Source: JANQPX01 sp050633905 (lineage in GTDB: Bacteria; Pseudomonadota; Alphaproteobacteria; Geminicoccales; Geminicoccaceae). Taken from it: DNA of 64,000 nt. The notes below the pieces were generated by a model. That model had not been told where the DNA came from. It saw nothing but the letters and a program-made list of their open reading frames with translations, and searched no databases. The DNA is taken from contig JBOEHJ010000051.1 of assembly GCA_050633905.1 (NCBI GenBank), positions 4,084 through 68,083 on the forward strand, in the 5' to 3' direction. The first letter of the stretch is position 1. The number at the start of each line of letters is the position of its first letter. Both the position numbers and the translations under genes were made by a program. Shown in pieces: positions 54,138 through 62,435 of the stretch.

Positions 54138-55664
54138 TTAGTTCAAGCCGATCTTGGCGAGATGCAGCTCGCTGTTGGTGGAGATATCCGGCTGGAAGGT
54201 CACGCGCGGGCCGACCCGGGTGTAGCCGACCATGTGGAACATCGGCACATCGGCGACGATGTCGTCATTCATGATCTTGAACGCCTCTTGGAAGAGCGCA
54301 CGGCGCTCGTCGCCCGCTGCCTCGCCAGCTCGTACGATGATGTCGTCCAAGGTGGGATCGGCGATCGTGGATTGGGCGCCTTCGGAATGATACTTATTGT
54401 AGACCGTGAACACCGCATCGCCATTGTTGTTATCGTGCTGGCTTTGCTGTACCACCGGCCCCCGATCCTCAGCATAAGGCTTGGTCAGGATGTCGACCCA
54501 TTCCGCGACCTCCATCATCTGCAGCTTCACGTTCAGCCCGATATCGCTGTACATCACCTGCAGCACTTCCATGATCTCGGTAGCGTTCGGGTAGATGTTG
54601 ATGCGGCCGAGAAGCGTGATCTCGTCGTCGACCGGCACGCCGGCAGCGCGGGCTTCATCGATCAGCCTTTTCGCCTCGGCCGGGTCATAGGCCCAGACCT
54701 CGAGATCGGGGTTATGCCCATTGATGCTGGGGACCACCAATTGGGTTGCTGGGATGACATCCGGGCTGAAGATGGTGCCGCGCACGCCATCGCGATCGAA
54801 CGCAAGATTGAGCGCTTTGCGCACGCGGACGTCGTCCAGCGGCGGGATCATGCTGTCGATCCGAAGGCGGGAGGTTTCCGAATTCGGGTAGCTGAAGTCG
54901 GTCGCCGGATCGGTCGCGTCCTGCACTGCGATATTGGCGGCGATATCGGCCTCGCCTGTCGCGACCATTGCCGCGCGAACGGCACTTTCCGTGCGCCAGA
55001 CATAGGTAGCCTTCTCGACCTCTGGCTGCTCGCCCCAATAATCAGCGTTGCGGTCAAGCGTAATATTCTCGCCCGGCGCCCAGTTCTCGAATACATAGGG
55101 ACCGGTCCCCACAGGTTCGCGGGTTGGCTCACCCATGGGCGTATTCGGTGACACAATGGTAAACGTGCCCATCATGGTCGGCAGGATCGGTACAGGACTG
55201 TCGGTCGCAATGTCGATGGTGAGATCGTCGACGGCTGTCGGCGTCAGTGCGACATTGCCGAAGAATTTCGTTCGGACTTCGCAATCCAGGGTCTCGTCCA
55301 TGGTGCGGTTGATCGCATAAACCACGGCGTCTGCATTCAGATCAGCGCCGTCATGAAACTTGACGCCTTCGCGCAGCGTAAACCGCCAGGTCAGATCGTC
55401 GATCTGCTCCCAGGAGGTCGCCAACCTCGGTGTGATACTGCCATCGACCGGATTGATCTCGGTCATGGTCTCGGCGACGTTCTGCTTGATCACGCGACCG
55501 ATATTGGAGCGGCTGGCCTGGCAGGGCTCGACCAGATCGAGTTCTTCCGAAAGAACGATGGTCACGCCGGCATGGCCATCGGCAGCAGCCGGTGTCAGTG
55601 CAGCAAAAGCCAAGATCGCAGTGGCGGATACAGCACCTGCAATGGCTTGATGATGATATCTCAT
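54138..55664 (-). CDS. Peptide-type ABC transporter substrate-binding protein
   Basis: 508 residues from the ATG at 55664; GGGAG is nine bases upstream. The signal peptide ends ALTPAAADGH. SBP_bac_5 motifs: RLATSWEQIDDLTWRFTLRE, GVKFHDGADLNADAVVYAIN, PVGTGPYVFENWAPGENITL and VRVRKALNLAFDRDGV (as DVRVRKALNLAFDRDGV). It shares family but not detail with DppA at 4.8 kb, so a different ligand is likely. First gene of the operon binding protein-permease-permease-ATPase. Confidence 0.92.
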   Translation of the reverse strand: MRYHHQAIAGAVSATAILAFAALTPAAADGHAGVTIVLSEELDLVEPCQASRSNIGRVIKQNVAETMTEINPVDGSITPRLATSWEQIDDLTWRFTLREGVKFHDGADLNADAVVYAINRTMDETLDCEVRTKFFGNVALTPTAVDDLTIDIATDSPVPILPTMMGTFTIVSPNTPMGEPTREPVGTGPYVFENWAPGENITLDRNADYWGEQPEVEKATYVWRTESAVRAAMVATGEADIAANIAVQDATDPATDFSYPNSETSRLRIDSMIPPLDDVRVRKALNLAFDRDGVRGTIFSPDVIPATQLVVPSINGHNPDLEVWAYDPAEAKRLIDEARAAGVPVDDEITLLGRINIYPNATEIMEVLQVMYSDIGLNVKLQMMEVAEWVDILTKPYAEDRGPVVQQSQHDNNNGDAVFTVYNKYHSEGAQSTIADPTLDDIIVRAGEAAGDERRALFQEAFKIMNDDIVADVPMFHMVGYTRVGPRVTFQPDISTNSELHLAKIGLN

Positions 55665-55843
55665 CCCTGAGGTCTCCCTGAATTTGTTTTTTTGTAACGT
55701 TATCCTAGCGGCAGGGATGCAGATGCTCAATCGGATAAGAAAACCTGCCGTCTTGAAAGCCCGCTTGCCGATCAACGCCTTTTGTTGTCATCTTGGACAG
55801 AGCGAAAAAACCGGCCAGTGATAAACTCAGAGGAGGCTTTGCG

Positions 55844-56158
55844 ATGTCGATGGTTCATGTCATTGCCGTCATCACCACCAAACCCGGGCTGCGCGCTGAC
55901 GTGCTTGAAGCGTTCAATGCCAACGTGCCGGCGGTCCATGCCGAAGACGGTTGCATCGAATACGGGGCAACCGTCGATGTTGAAAACGCTGGCGACGTTC
56001 AGACGAAATATGGCGACGATACTTTTGTGGTTGTCGAGAAATGGGAGAGCTTGGACGCGCTCAAAGCCCATATGGGAGCGCCTCATATGAAAACCTACGG
56101 CGCCAAGGTGACGGACATGCTTGCTGACCGGGTCATCCACATCATGTCGTCTGCCTAA
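55844..56158 (+). CDS. ABM-domain (antibiotic biosynthesis monooxygenase fold) protein
   Basis: 104 residues from the ATG at 55844, with GAGGAGG eight bases before it; the longer frame to 55793 lacks such support. A dimeric ferredoxin-like fold is indicated: HVIAVITTKPGLRADVLEAF, EDGCIEYGATVDVENA, FVVVEKWESLDALKAHMGAP and HMKTYGAKVTDML. The family includes quinol monooxygenases and LsrG-like isomerases; the substrate is unknown. Confidence 0.86.
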   Translation: MSMVHVIAVITTKPGLRADVLEAFNANVPAVHAEDGCIEYGATVDVENAGDVQTKYGDDTFVVVEKWESLDALKAHMGAPHMKTYGAKVTDMLADRVIHIMSSA

Positions 56159-56535
56159 CCCGTCGACGCAGGCAAAAGCGTTGGTTGAGGGCAGCCCATC
56201 TCATTGATTTTGAGCCAACTTTGATCACCCAGCTAGACTGGTTTGTGGACGCCGATATAGGCGTGCATCCCGTTGGTAAATTCTATTGGCAGCAGCTCAC
56301 TTCCCTCTTGTCCAGGCACTTGCTGACCCAGAAATTTCTAGCGAGAAAGGATAGAAAGAACTCTTCTGATCGCCTTTAAAGAAATACAATAATAACGCAA
56401 AGGTATCTTATCAATTCTGATGAGCCTCTAAATTGAAAAAGTTCGAATTTTTTAATTATTACTTTGCAAGTCATTGGGTATTGATTACCAGTTCAGGCAA
56501 TTCGATTTTTGGTTAATTCGAGTTGGAGGGGCGAG
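56159..56535. other. 377-base AT-rich intergenic region
   Basis: The stretch 56370-56520 is clearly richer in A and T than its surroundings. No gene recognised. CCCATCTCATTGATTTTG (56198-56215) recalls the tail of the REP-like family, but without a good hairpin. It contains the promoter of the hydrolase gene. Confidence 0.5.
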
Positions 56536-58155
56536 ATGGAAGCTGTGTCAGGGGTCAGTGGTAATACCAGCGGCCAGCAAGTCGGAGCGGGTGGTGCCAC
56601 TTCATCGCAATTTGTTGCGGCGAGCAGCGCCAGTTCTGCCGAGGCGGCATCGGCGACGATCGGTCCGAACCTTTCCACGCTCTCCAACGGTGACAGGGGT
56701 GACGATGTCAAGCTGTTGCAAGAATCGCTGACAGCTCTTGGCTATAACCCAGGCACGGCAGATGGCATTTTTGGGAGCAGGACAGAAGCTGCTGTTCGCG
56801 CTTTTCAAGGCAGTCATGGGATCGGTGTTGATGGGATCGCCGGACGTGGCGAGACCTGGCCCAATGTTCTGAGCTCACTGATATCGAGGCGCGAGTCGCT
56901 CATTCAAGCAACCGCGGGCGGTTCGCCATCGAGTGACCTGCAGAACCAGATCAGCAATATCGACAGTTTGATCTCGGGCGTCTCAGGTTCCGGCGGTACC
57001 TACATCGTTCAATCCGGCGATACCCTGAGCGGTATTGCATCGCGCTATGGTGTTAGTTTGAACGCATTGCTCGGCGCTAACCCGCAAATAACCAACCCGG
57101 ACAGAATTCAGCTTGGCCAGCAGATTAATCTTCCCGCTGGTGCGAGCAGAACTACCGGTGGTGGTTCGTCCAGTGTCGGCAACGCCAATATCGATGCGCT
57201 GGTACAAGCCGTGCCGGCCAGCATTCGCAATGCCAATCCGGAAGTCGCCCAGCATATTGAGCGGATTGTCAATGTCGCGCAACAGGAGGGGCTGAGCCAA
57301 CAGCAGACCGCCTATGTGCTCGCGACTGCGACCCTTGAATCCCATCTTGGACGCTTCATGGAGGAACTGTCATCGGGTGCGCAATATGAAGGGCGGAGCG
57401 ACCTCGGCAACACGCAGCCGGGTGACGGCGTGCGCTTCAAAGGTCGCGGCTACGTACAGATCACCGGCCGCAGAAACTATGAGGACTGGTCAAACCGTCT
57501 TGGTGTGGACCTGGTCGGTAATCCCGAATTGGCGGAAAACCCGGACATCGCCGCCCAGATCCTGGTCATCGGCATGCGTGATGGGACCTTCACCGGCCGC
57601 CGCTTGGATACCTATATCAACGGGTCCGGCACAGACTTTATCAATGCAAGACGGACCGTCAACGGCACGGATCGGGCCAGCCTCATCGCTGGCTATGCCG
57701 GCAATTTCAATACAGCACTTGCCAATAGCAGTCAGGCCTCAACCACCTCAGGCGCTGCGGCTGCTCCCGGTGGGTCGGCACCGACCAGCGGGAGCAATGT
57801 GACGGTTGGTGCAGAAAATAGCAGTGCGGACATTCATCTGAAGGCCAGCGCCGATATCGCCAATCTTGATCAGCGCGTGGTGGATACATTCGATGATATT
57901 GTCGCTGCCTGGCAGGTGGCCGGTGGTCCGACGCCCGTCATAACTTCGGGCAATGACGGCCGCCACAGCGTAGGTTCCTTGCACTTCAGTGATTTTGCCA
58001 TCGACTTGCGTGCCAATAACATCTCCGATAGCTTGGCGCAGTCGATCGCCAATGATTTATCAAACCGTTTAGGCTCTGATTTCGACGTGATCTTCGAGAG
58101 CTTCCCGAGCAATCCAGCCAATGACCATATCCATCTTGAATATGATCCCGACTAA
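56536..58155 (+). CDS. Multidomain peptidoglycan hydrolase without signal peptide
   Basis: 539 residues from the ATG at 56536, with GGAGGGGCGAG directly upstream. Domains in order: a Ser/Gly/Ala-rich N-terminus (1-45); a peptidoglycan-binding domain (about 49-105, DVKLLQESLTALGYNPGTAD and GSRTEAAVRAFQ); a LysM domain (about 155-200, YIVQSGDTLSGIASRYGVSL); a GH19/endolysin-like lysozyme domain (about 218-395, with TATLESHLGRF, GDGVRFKGRGYVQITGRRNY and NPDIAAQILVIGM); a Ser/Ala linker; and a C-terminal M15-like metallopeptidase domain (about 440-539) with SLHFSDFAIDL and DHIHLEYDP, the zinc-binding patterns. It should cleave glycan and perhaps peptide bonds. No Sec signal peptide is visible, so export would need a secretion system, phage-like lysis or another route. 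It overlaps the next gene by 14 bases. Confidence 0.88.
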   Translation: MEAVSGVSGNTSGQQVGAGGATSSQFVAASSASSAEAASATIGPNLSTLSNGDRGDDVKLLQESLTALGYNPGTADGIFGSRTEAAVRAFQGSHGIGVDGIAGRGETWPNVLSSLISRRESLIQATAGGSPSSDLQNQISNIDSLISGVSGSGGTYIVQSGDTLSGIASRYGVSLNALLGANPQITNPDRIQLGQQINLPAGASRTTGGGSSSVGNANIDALVQAVPASIRNANPEVAQHIERIVNVAQQEGLSQQQTAYVLATATLESHLGRFMEELSSGAQYEGRSDLGNTQPGDGVRFKGRGYVQITGRRNYEDWSNRLGVDLVGNPELAENPDIAAQILVIGMRDGTFTGRRLDTYINGSGTDFINARRTVNGTDRASLIAGYAGNFNTALANSSQASTTSGAAAAPGGSAPTSGSNVTVGAENSSADIHLKASADIANLDQRVVDTFDDIVAAWQVAGGPTPVITSGNDGRHSVGSLHFSDFAIDLRANNISDSLAQSIANDLSNRLGSDFDVIFESFPSNPANDHIHLEYDPD

Positions 58156-59008
58156 GCCTTCCGCACTCGGTCGTAACGGGGTGGGGCAGCTTCTGTCCGC
58201 CTGTGCTCTGGTCGCAGCACTCGTTGCCAATTCATCAGTGACGCTGGCGGGTGAGCTGCCTGCTGGTGTCGCCGAGGGGATCGAGCGGGTGCTGCCCGGC
58301 TATGACTTGCCGTCGGCAGAACAGCAACATGTCCAGCATATCGGCAAGGGCGACTTTGATGCCAATGGCATGGATGATTTTGCCGTACTGCTGCGCGGCG
58401 AAGATGACTGGCAGCTCGCCATGGCCTTGCAGTCGGCCGACAGCTATCAGGTCGGCGTGATCGAGCAATTTCCGGGCAATGACAGTGAGTTTAGGCGCCG
58501 TTTCCCGCTGGACGACCTCAAGCTCGAGGTGGTGACGCCGGGTGCCGAGCATACCATCGGTGGTGCGACCGTGGACAATACGCAGTCTTCTTCCGCCAGC
58601 CTCGCTTTGCGCCTACCTGAGGACGAGCGCGCGGCATTGCTGTTCAAATGGGACCCCGATCATCGCCTGTTCGGCACGACCCGTCTGCATCTGGCGGCGC
58701 TTACCACCCCTAGGACCTGCGCCTATGATCCGCAATCGGGCAAGCCCAATCCCCTTGGAACACGGGCTTTCGTCAACCTCGAAGAGCAGGATGGCAATAC
58801 CACCGTCATCTATGAGCAATTCCCGCAAAATCTTCTAGGAGCGGCGCCCGCCACACTCGCCGTCCGGCGCGAGTTGGTTTTCCACCAAACGCCGATCGAG
58901 CAAGCACGGGCCTTGATGCGGGATGAGCCTAGCTACTATCGGGAGCTGACCGGCGATGATGACCCATCCGGGTTTGCCTTGCTCGACGCCAGCCTAGCTT
59001 GCCAATAA
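58142..59008 (+). CDS. Unknown exported protein coupled to the hydrolase
   Basis: 288 residues from the ATG at 58142, inside the last codons of the hydrolase gene (an in-frame ATG at 58121 is also possible). A Sec signal peptide (LLSACALVAALVANSSVTLA) precedes GELPAGVAEGIERVLPGYDL. Near residue 70, GKGDFDANGMDDFAVLL resembles a calcium-binding FG-GAP/VCBS turn (DxDxNGxxD). The rest shows LALRLPEDERAALLFKWDPD and TRLHLAALTTPRTCAYDP, apparently beta-rich. I do not recognise the family. Its overlap with a signal-less wall hydrolase and its own export suggest a periplasmic partner or immunity protein. Confidence 0.75.
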   Translation: MIPTKPSALGRNGVGQLLSACALVAALVANSSVTLAGELPAGVAEGIERVLPGYDLPSAEQQHVQHIGKGDFDANGMDDFAVLLRGEDDWQLAMALQSADSYQVGVIEQFPGNDSEFRRRFPLDDLKLEVVTPGAEHTIGGATVDNTQSSSASLALRLPEDERAALLFKWDPDHRLFGTTRLHLAALTTPRTCAYDPQSGKPNPLGTRAFVNLEEQDGNTTVIYEQFPQNLLGAAPATLAVRRELVFHQTPIEQARALMRDEPSYYRELTGDDDPSGFALLDASLACQ

Positions 59009-59128
59009 AGCAGCATGGCTGCTGACATTCACTGATATCCAACGATCGATGAATGCTCTCGCGGCTCTCTGGCACAATGCGCTGAGGTGCAGGGCGCGCC
59101 TATCTCGCCGGGCTGGACAAAAAGAAAA

Positions 59129-59182
59129 TGGTGCCGCCTGCGTGACTCGAACACGCGACCCCTGCATTACGAGTGCTGCGCA
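59129..59182 (-). tRNA. 3' fragment of tRNA-Thr(CGU), candidate attachment site
   Basis: Read on the minus strand: anticodon loop CTCGTAA (59173-59167) with anticodon CGT, T-arm GCGTGTTCGAGTCACGC, acceptor strand AGGCGGC, discriminator A and encoded CCA ending at 59129. The 5' half (acceptor GCCGCC, D-arm) is absent at 59183 onward. One anticodon-stem pair is A-A. A tRNA 3' half of about 54 bases is the typical leftover of integrase-mediated insertion. Confidence 0.72.
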
Positions 59183-59240
59183 CTGTCATCTAACTCCTTG
59201 GGATATATTGATTTCTGTGAACAGTTTGTAGCGTCTAACA

Positions 59241-60041
59241 TTGCTGTATGTGCCCGGAAAGGGCCAATGTAACAAGTGGTGTATAGAGAGAGTTGATGCC
59301 GAAAGTAATACCAAAACGCCTGTCCTCGCATCACTCTATCGTCGGAAGGTCGAAGCGACCCGAGAGCAGGTCCGCAGTATCTTCGAGGCCTTCGAACCGC
59401 TGGAAGCAACTGGAGAAGAGATCGTCAGGATTGAACGGATCTATCGGGAGCACCGTCCTGATGATCCGGTCACGGTTTGGACCGGCAAAAGTGCGAGCGA
59501 AACCAGCCTCAAAACCCTGAAGGGCCTGAAGCATCCGCCGTGGGTGCTGCATGTGGCGATCCGTGGGTTCTACTTACCTGAACCGTTGCAGACCCTGGCA
59601 CGGCCTCAACTCTACTCAGGTTTGGTAATGGCAGGTGCTAACAACTATCTCGACCTTGATGACGACGAGACTGCAGTCCGGCCCGAAGACGGCATTCTCT
59701 ACAGCCTGGAAGCCCAGGATTTGAACCTGGAAGGTACTGAGCTTGTGGTGCTATCCGCCTGCGATACCGGTAAAGGGGTGATCGATTACTCCGAGGGCAT
59801 TGTAGGCATGGTCCAAGCGCTTCGAATTGCCGGCGCCAGGCAAATCCTCATGACGCTCTGGCCCGTGCTCGACAAGCCGACCGCCGCCTTCATGGAAAGT
59901 TTCTACGAGAACTGGCTGACCCTCCCCGACCAAGATGTGGTGGTCGTCCTTGACGCCACCAAAGAGGCGTTCCGTCAACATGATAACCCTTCCTACCGCC
60001 GTTCTCAGGTGTGGGCTCCATTCGTCTTGATCGGGGCGTGA
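59241..60041 (+). pseudogene. Remnant CHAT-domain (caspase-like) protein
   Basis: 266 codons; the real start is unclear. The CHAT domain is visible: FEPLEATGEEIVRIERIYRE, the LHVAIRGFYL stretch, LYSGLVMAGANNYLD, VVLSACDTGKGVIDYSEG with the catalytic Cys, and RQILMTLWPVLDKPTAAFM. In active members the first motif reads A-T-H-G; here it is A-I-R-G, so the catalytic His is lost. The N-terminal TPR region usual in these proteins is missing. Truncation, next to the tRNA fragment, suggests a piece of a larger gene cut by integration. An intact small protein is possible. Confidence 0.72.
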
Positions 60042-60308
60042 AGCACGACAAGCTCACAGGCATCATGCATCATGCGCAACGGCCAAATCGTCTGGTCATC
60101 TGCATTGCCGGAAGGCCTGGTTTTGGCACATTTGAGAAGCAAGCATTGCTGCCGCTTCCGAGCGCAAAGCAGACACTGGACCAGGGCCGCTCGATTCCGC
60201 AGCTGACCCCGATGCGGCCCACAGCAAAACTGCCGACCGTCTCAGTTCTCTAGCCATGCAAGATAAAAAGTAAGCTCACCGCGACTCGCCTATTTGTCGA
60301 GCCGGCGC
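60042..60308. other. 267-base intergenic region
   Basis: Short frames only; none supported. It separates the CHAT remnant from the yceI-like gene. Confidence 0.45.
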
Positions 60309-60881
60309 CTATTCACGGTCTTTCATTTCGGTGACGATCTCGATTGAGATCGGACCGGTCGAGAATCCGCCGACGTCGAATGCTTGATGGTCGATCTCGG
60401 TCGTCGCCGAAAACGCGATCCATTGGCCTTTGTAATAATCGAGCACAGCTGCGACAGGATGCTCGCCGCGATGGGTGAGCGTCGTTTCCAACGTCACCGG
60501 CTTGGTAACCCCATGGATTGTGAGGTCACCCGTGATGTTGGCGGTCATCTCTCCAGTCCGCTCGATCGACGTGCTCTCGAACGTGATCTCCGGATAGGTC
60601 TCGACTTCGAGGAAATCCGCGCTTTTCAGGTGCGTGTCGAGTGCCTCGAAGCCAGTCGAAACACTGGCCGCATCGATCGTCACGTTGATGCTCGACTGTT
60701 CGACATTGTCAGGATCAAGGACCAGCTTGCCACTTGCCGTCGTGAATTCCCCGGTTTGCATCGAGACACCGGCATGGTTCCAGCCAAAGCGGACCTCGGT
60801 GTGCCCTTGATCGGTGTAGTAGGTTTCAGCGGCCAAAGCCGGAACAGCGAACGTCAACGATAGCGCCGACAGCCCAATTTT
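60309..60881 (-). CDS. YceI-family protein, start lost at assembly gap
   Basis: The frame is open from its stop at 60309 up to the N run at 60882, so its N-terminal residues are missing. It begins inside a signal peptide (KIGLSALSLTFAVPALAA). The YceI lipocalin-like barrel follows: DQGHTEVRFGWNHAGVSMQT, HLKSADFLEVETYPEITFES, TGDLTIHGVTKPVTLETTLT and the end GPISIEIVTEM. YceI proteins are periplasmic and bind polyisoprenoid-like lipids. Divergent from a marR gene, which is a common partnership. Confidence 0.9.
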   Translation of the reverse strand, partial: KIGLSALSLTFAVPALAAETYYTDQGHTEVRFGWNHAGVSMQTGEFTTASGKLVLDPDNVEQSSINVTIDAASVSTGFEALDTHLKSADFLEVETYPEITFESTSIERTGEMTANITGDLTIHGVTKPVTLETTLTHRGEHPVAAVLDYYKGQWIAFSATTEIDHQAFDVGGFSTGPISIEIVTEMKDRE

Positions 60882-60883
60882 NN
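60882..60883. other. Assembly gap (two N)
   Basis: The bases NN interrupt the sequence between yceI and marR. The true gap length is unknown. Sequence order across this point should not be taken for granted. Confidence 0.95.
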
Positions 60884-60891
60884 AAACAAGT

Positions 60892-60909
60892 TAGATGAAA
60901 ATACATCTA
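60892..60909. promoter_or_regulatory. MarR operator candidate
   Basis: TAGATG (60892-60897), spacer AAAATA and CATCTA (60904-60909) form a perfect inverted repeat of the size MarR proteins bind. It lies between divergent yceI and marR, nine bases from the gap. Confidence 0.6.
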
Positions 60910-60978
60910 TCTGACCGGCACATCTCCCGCAATTCCGAAGATGACACCCATGAGTCGCAATCACGGGAACGTGAAGGC

Positions 60979-61425
60979 ATGTATCCAACGGCGGAAGAGA
61001 CTGCACTTTGGGTAGCGCTCAATCATGCGCAGCGATCGATCTGTCGGTCGATGGATTCCGCGCTGAAAGCTAAAGATCTGCCGCCTTTACGATGGTACGA
61101 TGTTCTCTGGGCTTTGGAGCGCGCCAAGGATGTGGGTGTTCGTCCTTTTGAACTCGAGAAGTTGCTCATTTTCGAGCAGTCCAATCTTTCTCGCTTGCTA
61201 CGCCGCATGGTTGAAGCGGGACTTGTTGAGGAGTCGATTTTTGAAGATGATCGGCGCGGAAAAGTTTTGGTGATTACATCGAAGGGGTGCCAGATACGGG
61301 GACAGATGTGGAAAGTCTATGGCCCGCTCATTCACGAGCACATGGGCAGTATCTCCAATCGATTTGACCTGGCAAATATTACGCAGGGGCTGAAGTCGTT
61401 GCTCGATCAGGGTGCCGGAAAATAA
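60979..61425 (+). CDS. MarR-family transcription regulator
   Basis: 148 residues from the ATG at 60979 (MYPTAEETALWVALNHAQRS). An earlier ATG at 60895 lies within the palindrome and gives an unlike N-terminus, so the later start is chosen. Winged-helix motifs: RWYDVLWALERAKDVGVRPF, LEKLLIFEQSNLSRLLRRMV and EAGLVEESIFEDDRRGKVLV with the wing Asp-Arg-Arg. Probably regulates itself and yceI. Confidence 0.88.
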   Translation: MYPTAEETALWVALNHAQRSICRSMDSALKAKDLPPLRWYDVLWALERAKDVGVRPFELEKLLIFEQSNLSRLLRRMVEAGLVEESIFEDDRRGKVLVITSKGCQIRGQMWKVYGPLIHEHMGSISNRFDLANITQGLKSLLDQGAGK

Positions 61426-61561
61426 CGGCCGTCCAGGAGGCGGTCGACGGTCTCCTACTTTCTCTTGTGGCATCTGGAACTGCTGGAGAAAGCTGCCGCT
61501 CGCCTAAATGTCGGCTAGATTCGGCTCATGACCCACAGTCGGCTGTTCGAAGCGTCAAGTC

Positions 61562-62158
61562 TTACCAGGGCTTCAAACACACTTTGGTCATGCGAAGCAT
61601 TGCCTTTTCGATTGACGTCGCATCTCTTTCTAAAGGTAGCTTGCTATCAATGGTTGCAGAATAATACGCATACTCATCAGGCGTCACGATCGGACTTTTT
61701 ACAATTTCATTAATGTATTTTTTCTTCTCACAAAGTTCATCGTTGACAAGAATGTTCGAGATCAATTTTCCGAATTCAAAAACCTCACTATCTGGCATGC
61801 TCGGATCGAGAATGACTCTTTCGATGAAGGTGTCAGGAAATTAAGCAAACTGAAATAGAAAACGATCGAGCTTCGCGAGTGTTTCTTCATCAAGGTCTTT
61901 CGTGCTGGCAACGTGTCTTGCCGCGATATAGTATTGCTCGGCGTGGCGGAGTTCATGCGCCAGCGTATCGAAAAGATCCAATAGATCTTCGTTTGAGTCC
62001 GACTTCTCGGCAATAAGGCTTTCGTCGAGCACGATCGACCAGTCCGTCTATGAAAAACGACCTTGGAGATTTTCTAGATCGTCGAAAGCGATCGACGGGA
62101 TTGGCAGCATCGGACTCAACTGATCGGCAAGAACATTCTCAATCGCAGCTAAAAATCT
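61562..62158 (-). pseudogene. Decayed gene with HExxH metallopeptidase-like motif
   Basis: One frame carries related sequence on both sides of in-frame TAG (62048-62050) and TAA (61841-61843), and TGA bounds it at 62159-62161. It reads SPMLPIPSIAFDDLENL, then DLLDLFDTLAHELRHAEQYY with HELRH fitting HExxH, then FIERVILDPSMPDSEVFEF and the stop at 61562. Base composition is poorer in G and C than the neighbours. HELRHAEQ-type motifs occur in predicted metallopeptidase toxins, but that is only a suggestion. A foreign gene in decay fits best. Confidence 0.6.
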
Positions 62159-62161
62159 TCA

Positions 62162-62435
62162 TTCAGTAAAATACGTTTCTATATCGGTATAGCTCATTCG
62201 TGCACATCAGACTTTATCAACATAATCGGCACACACCGGAAATGCCGGAGGCCTCACCAGAACGGGAGTAAACTGCCCGAAACCGGACCTTGCATGCTGA
62301 AATTTGACCGATGGCGTGGCTGCCCACTCCCGTGTCGCCGGCGCGAATGACGGCTGCCCGATCGGTTCGCGGACCCGGACGGGAGGCCTTCGATAGCATT
62401 CCTTAATCGCCATCCGGGCGTATACTTCATGGTGT
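62162..62435. other. 274-base gap between pseudogene and SDR gene
   Basis: Nothing supported. Short minus-strand frames here lack recognisable features. Confidence 0.4.

Noticed and set aside
59129..59230. Complete tRNA gene
   Set aside because: No D-arm or 5' acceptor strand can be found on the minus strand beyond 59182, and one anticodon-stem pair is lost.
60011..60253. 80-residue frame after the CHAT remnant
   Set aside because: It overlaps the CHAT frame, has no recognisable motif or start signal.
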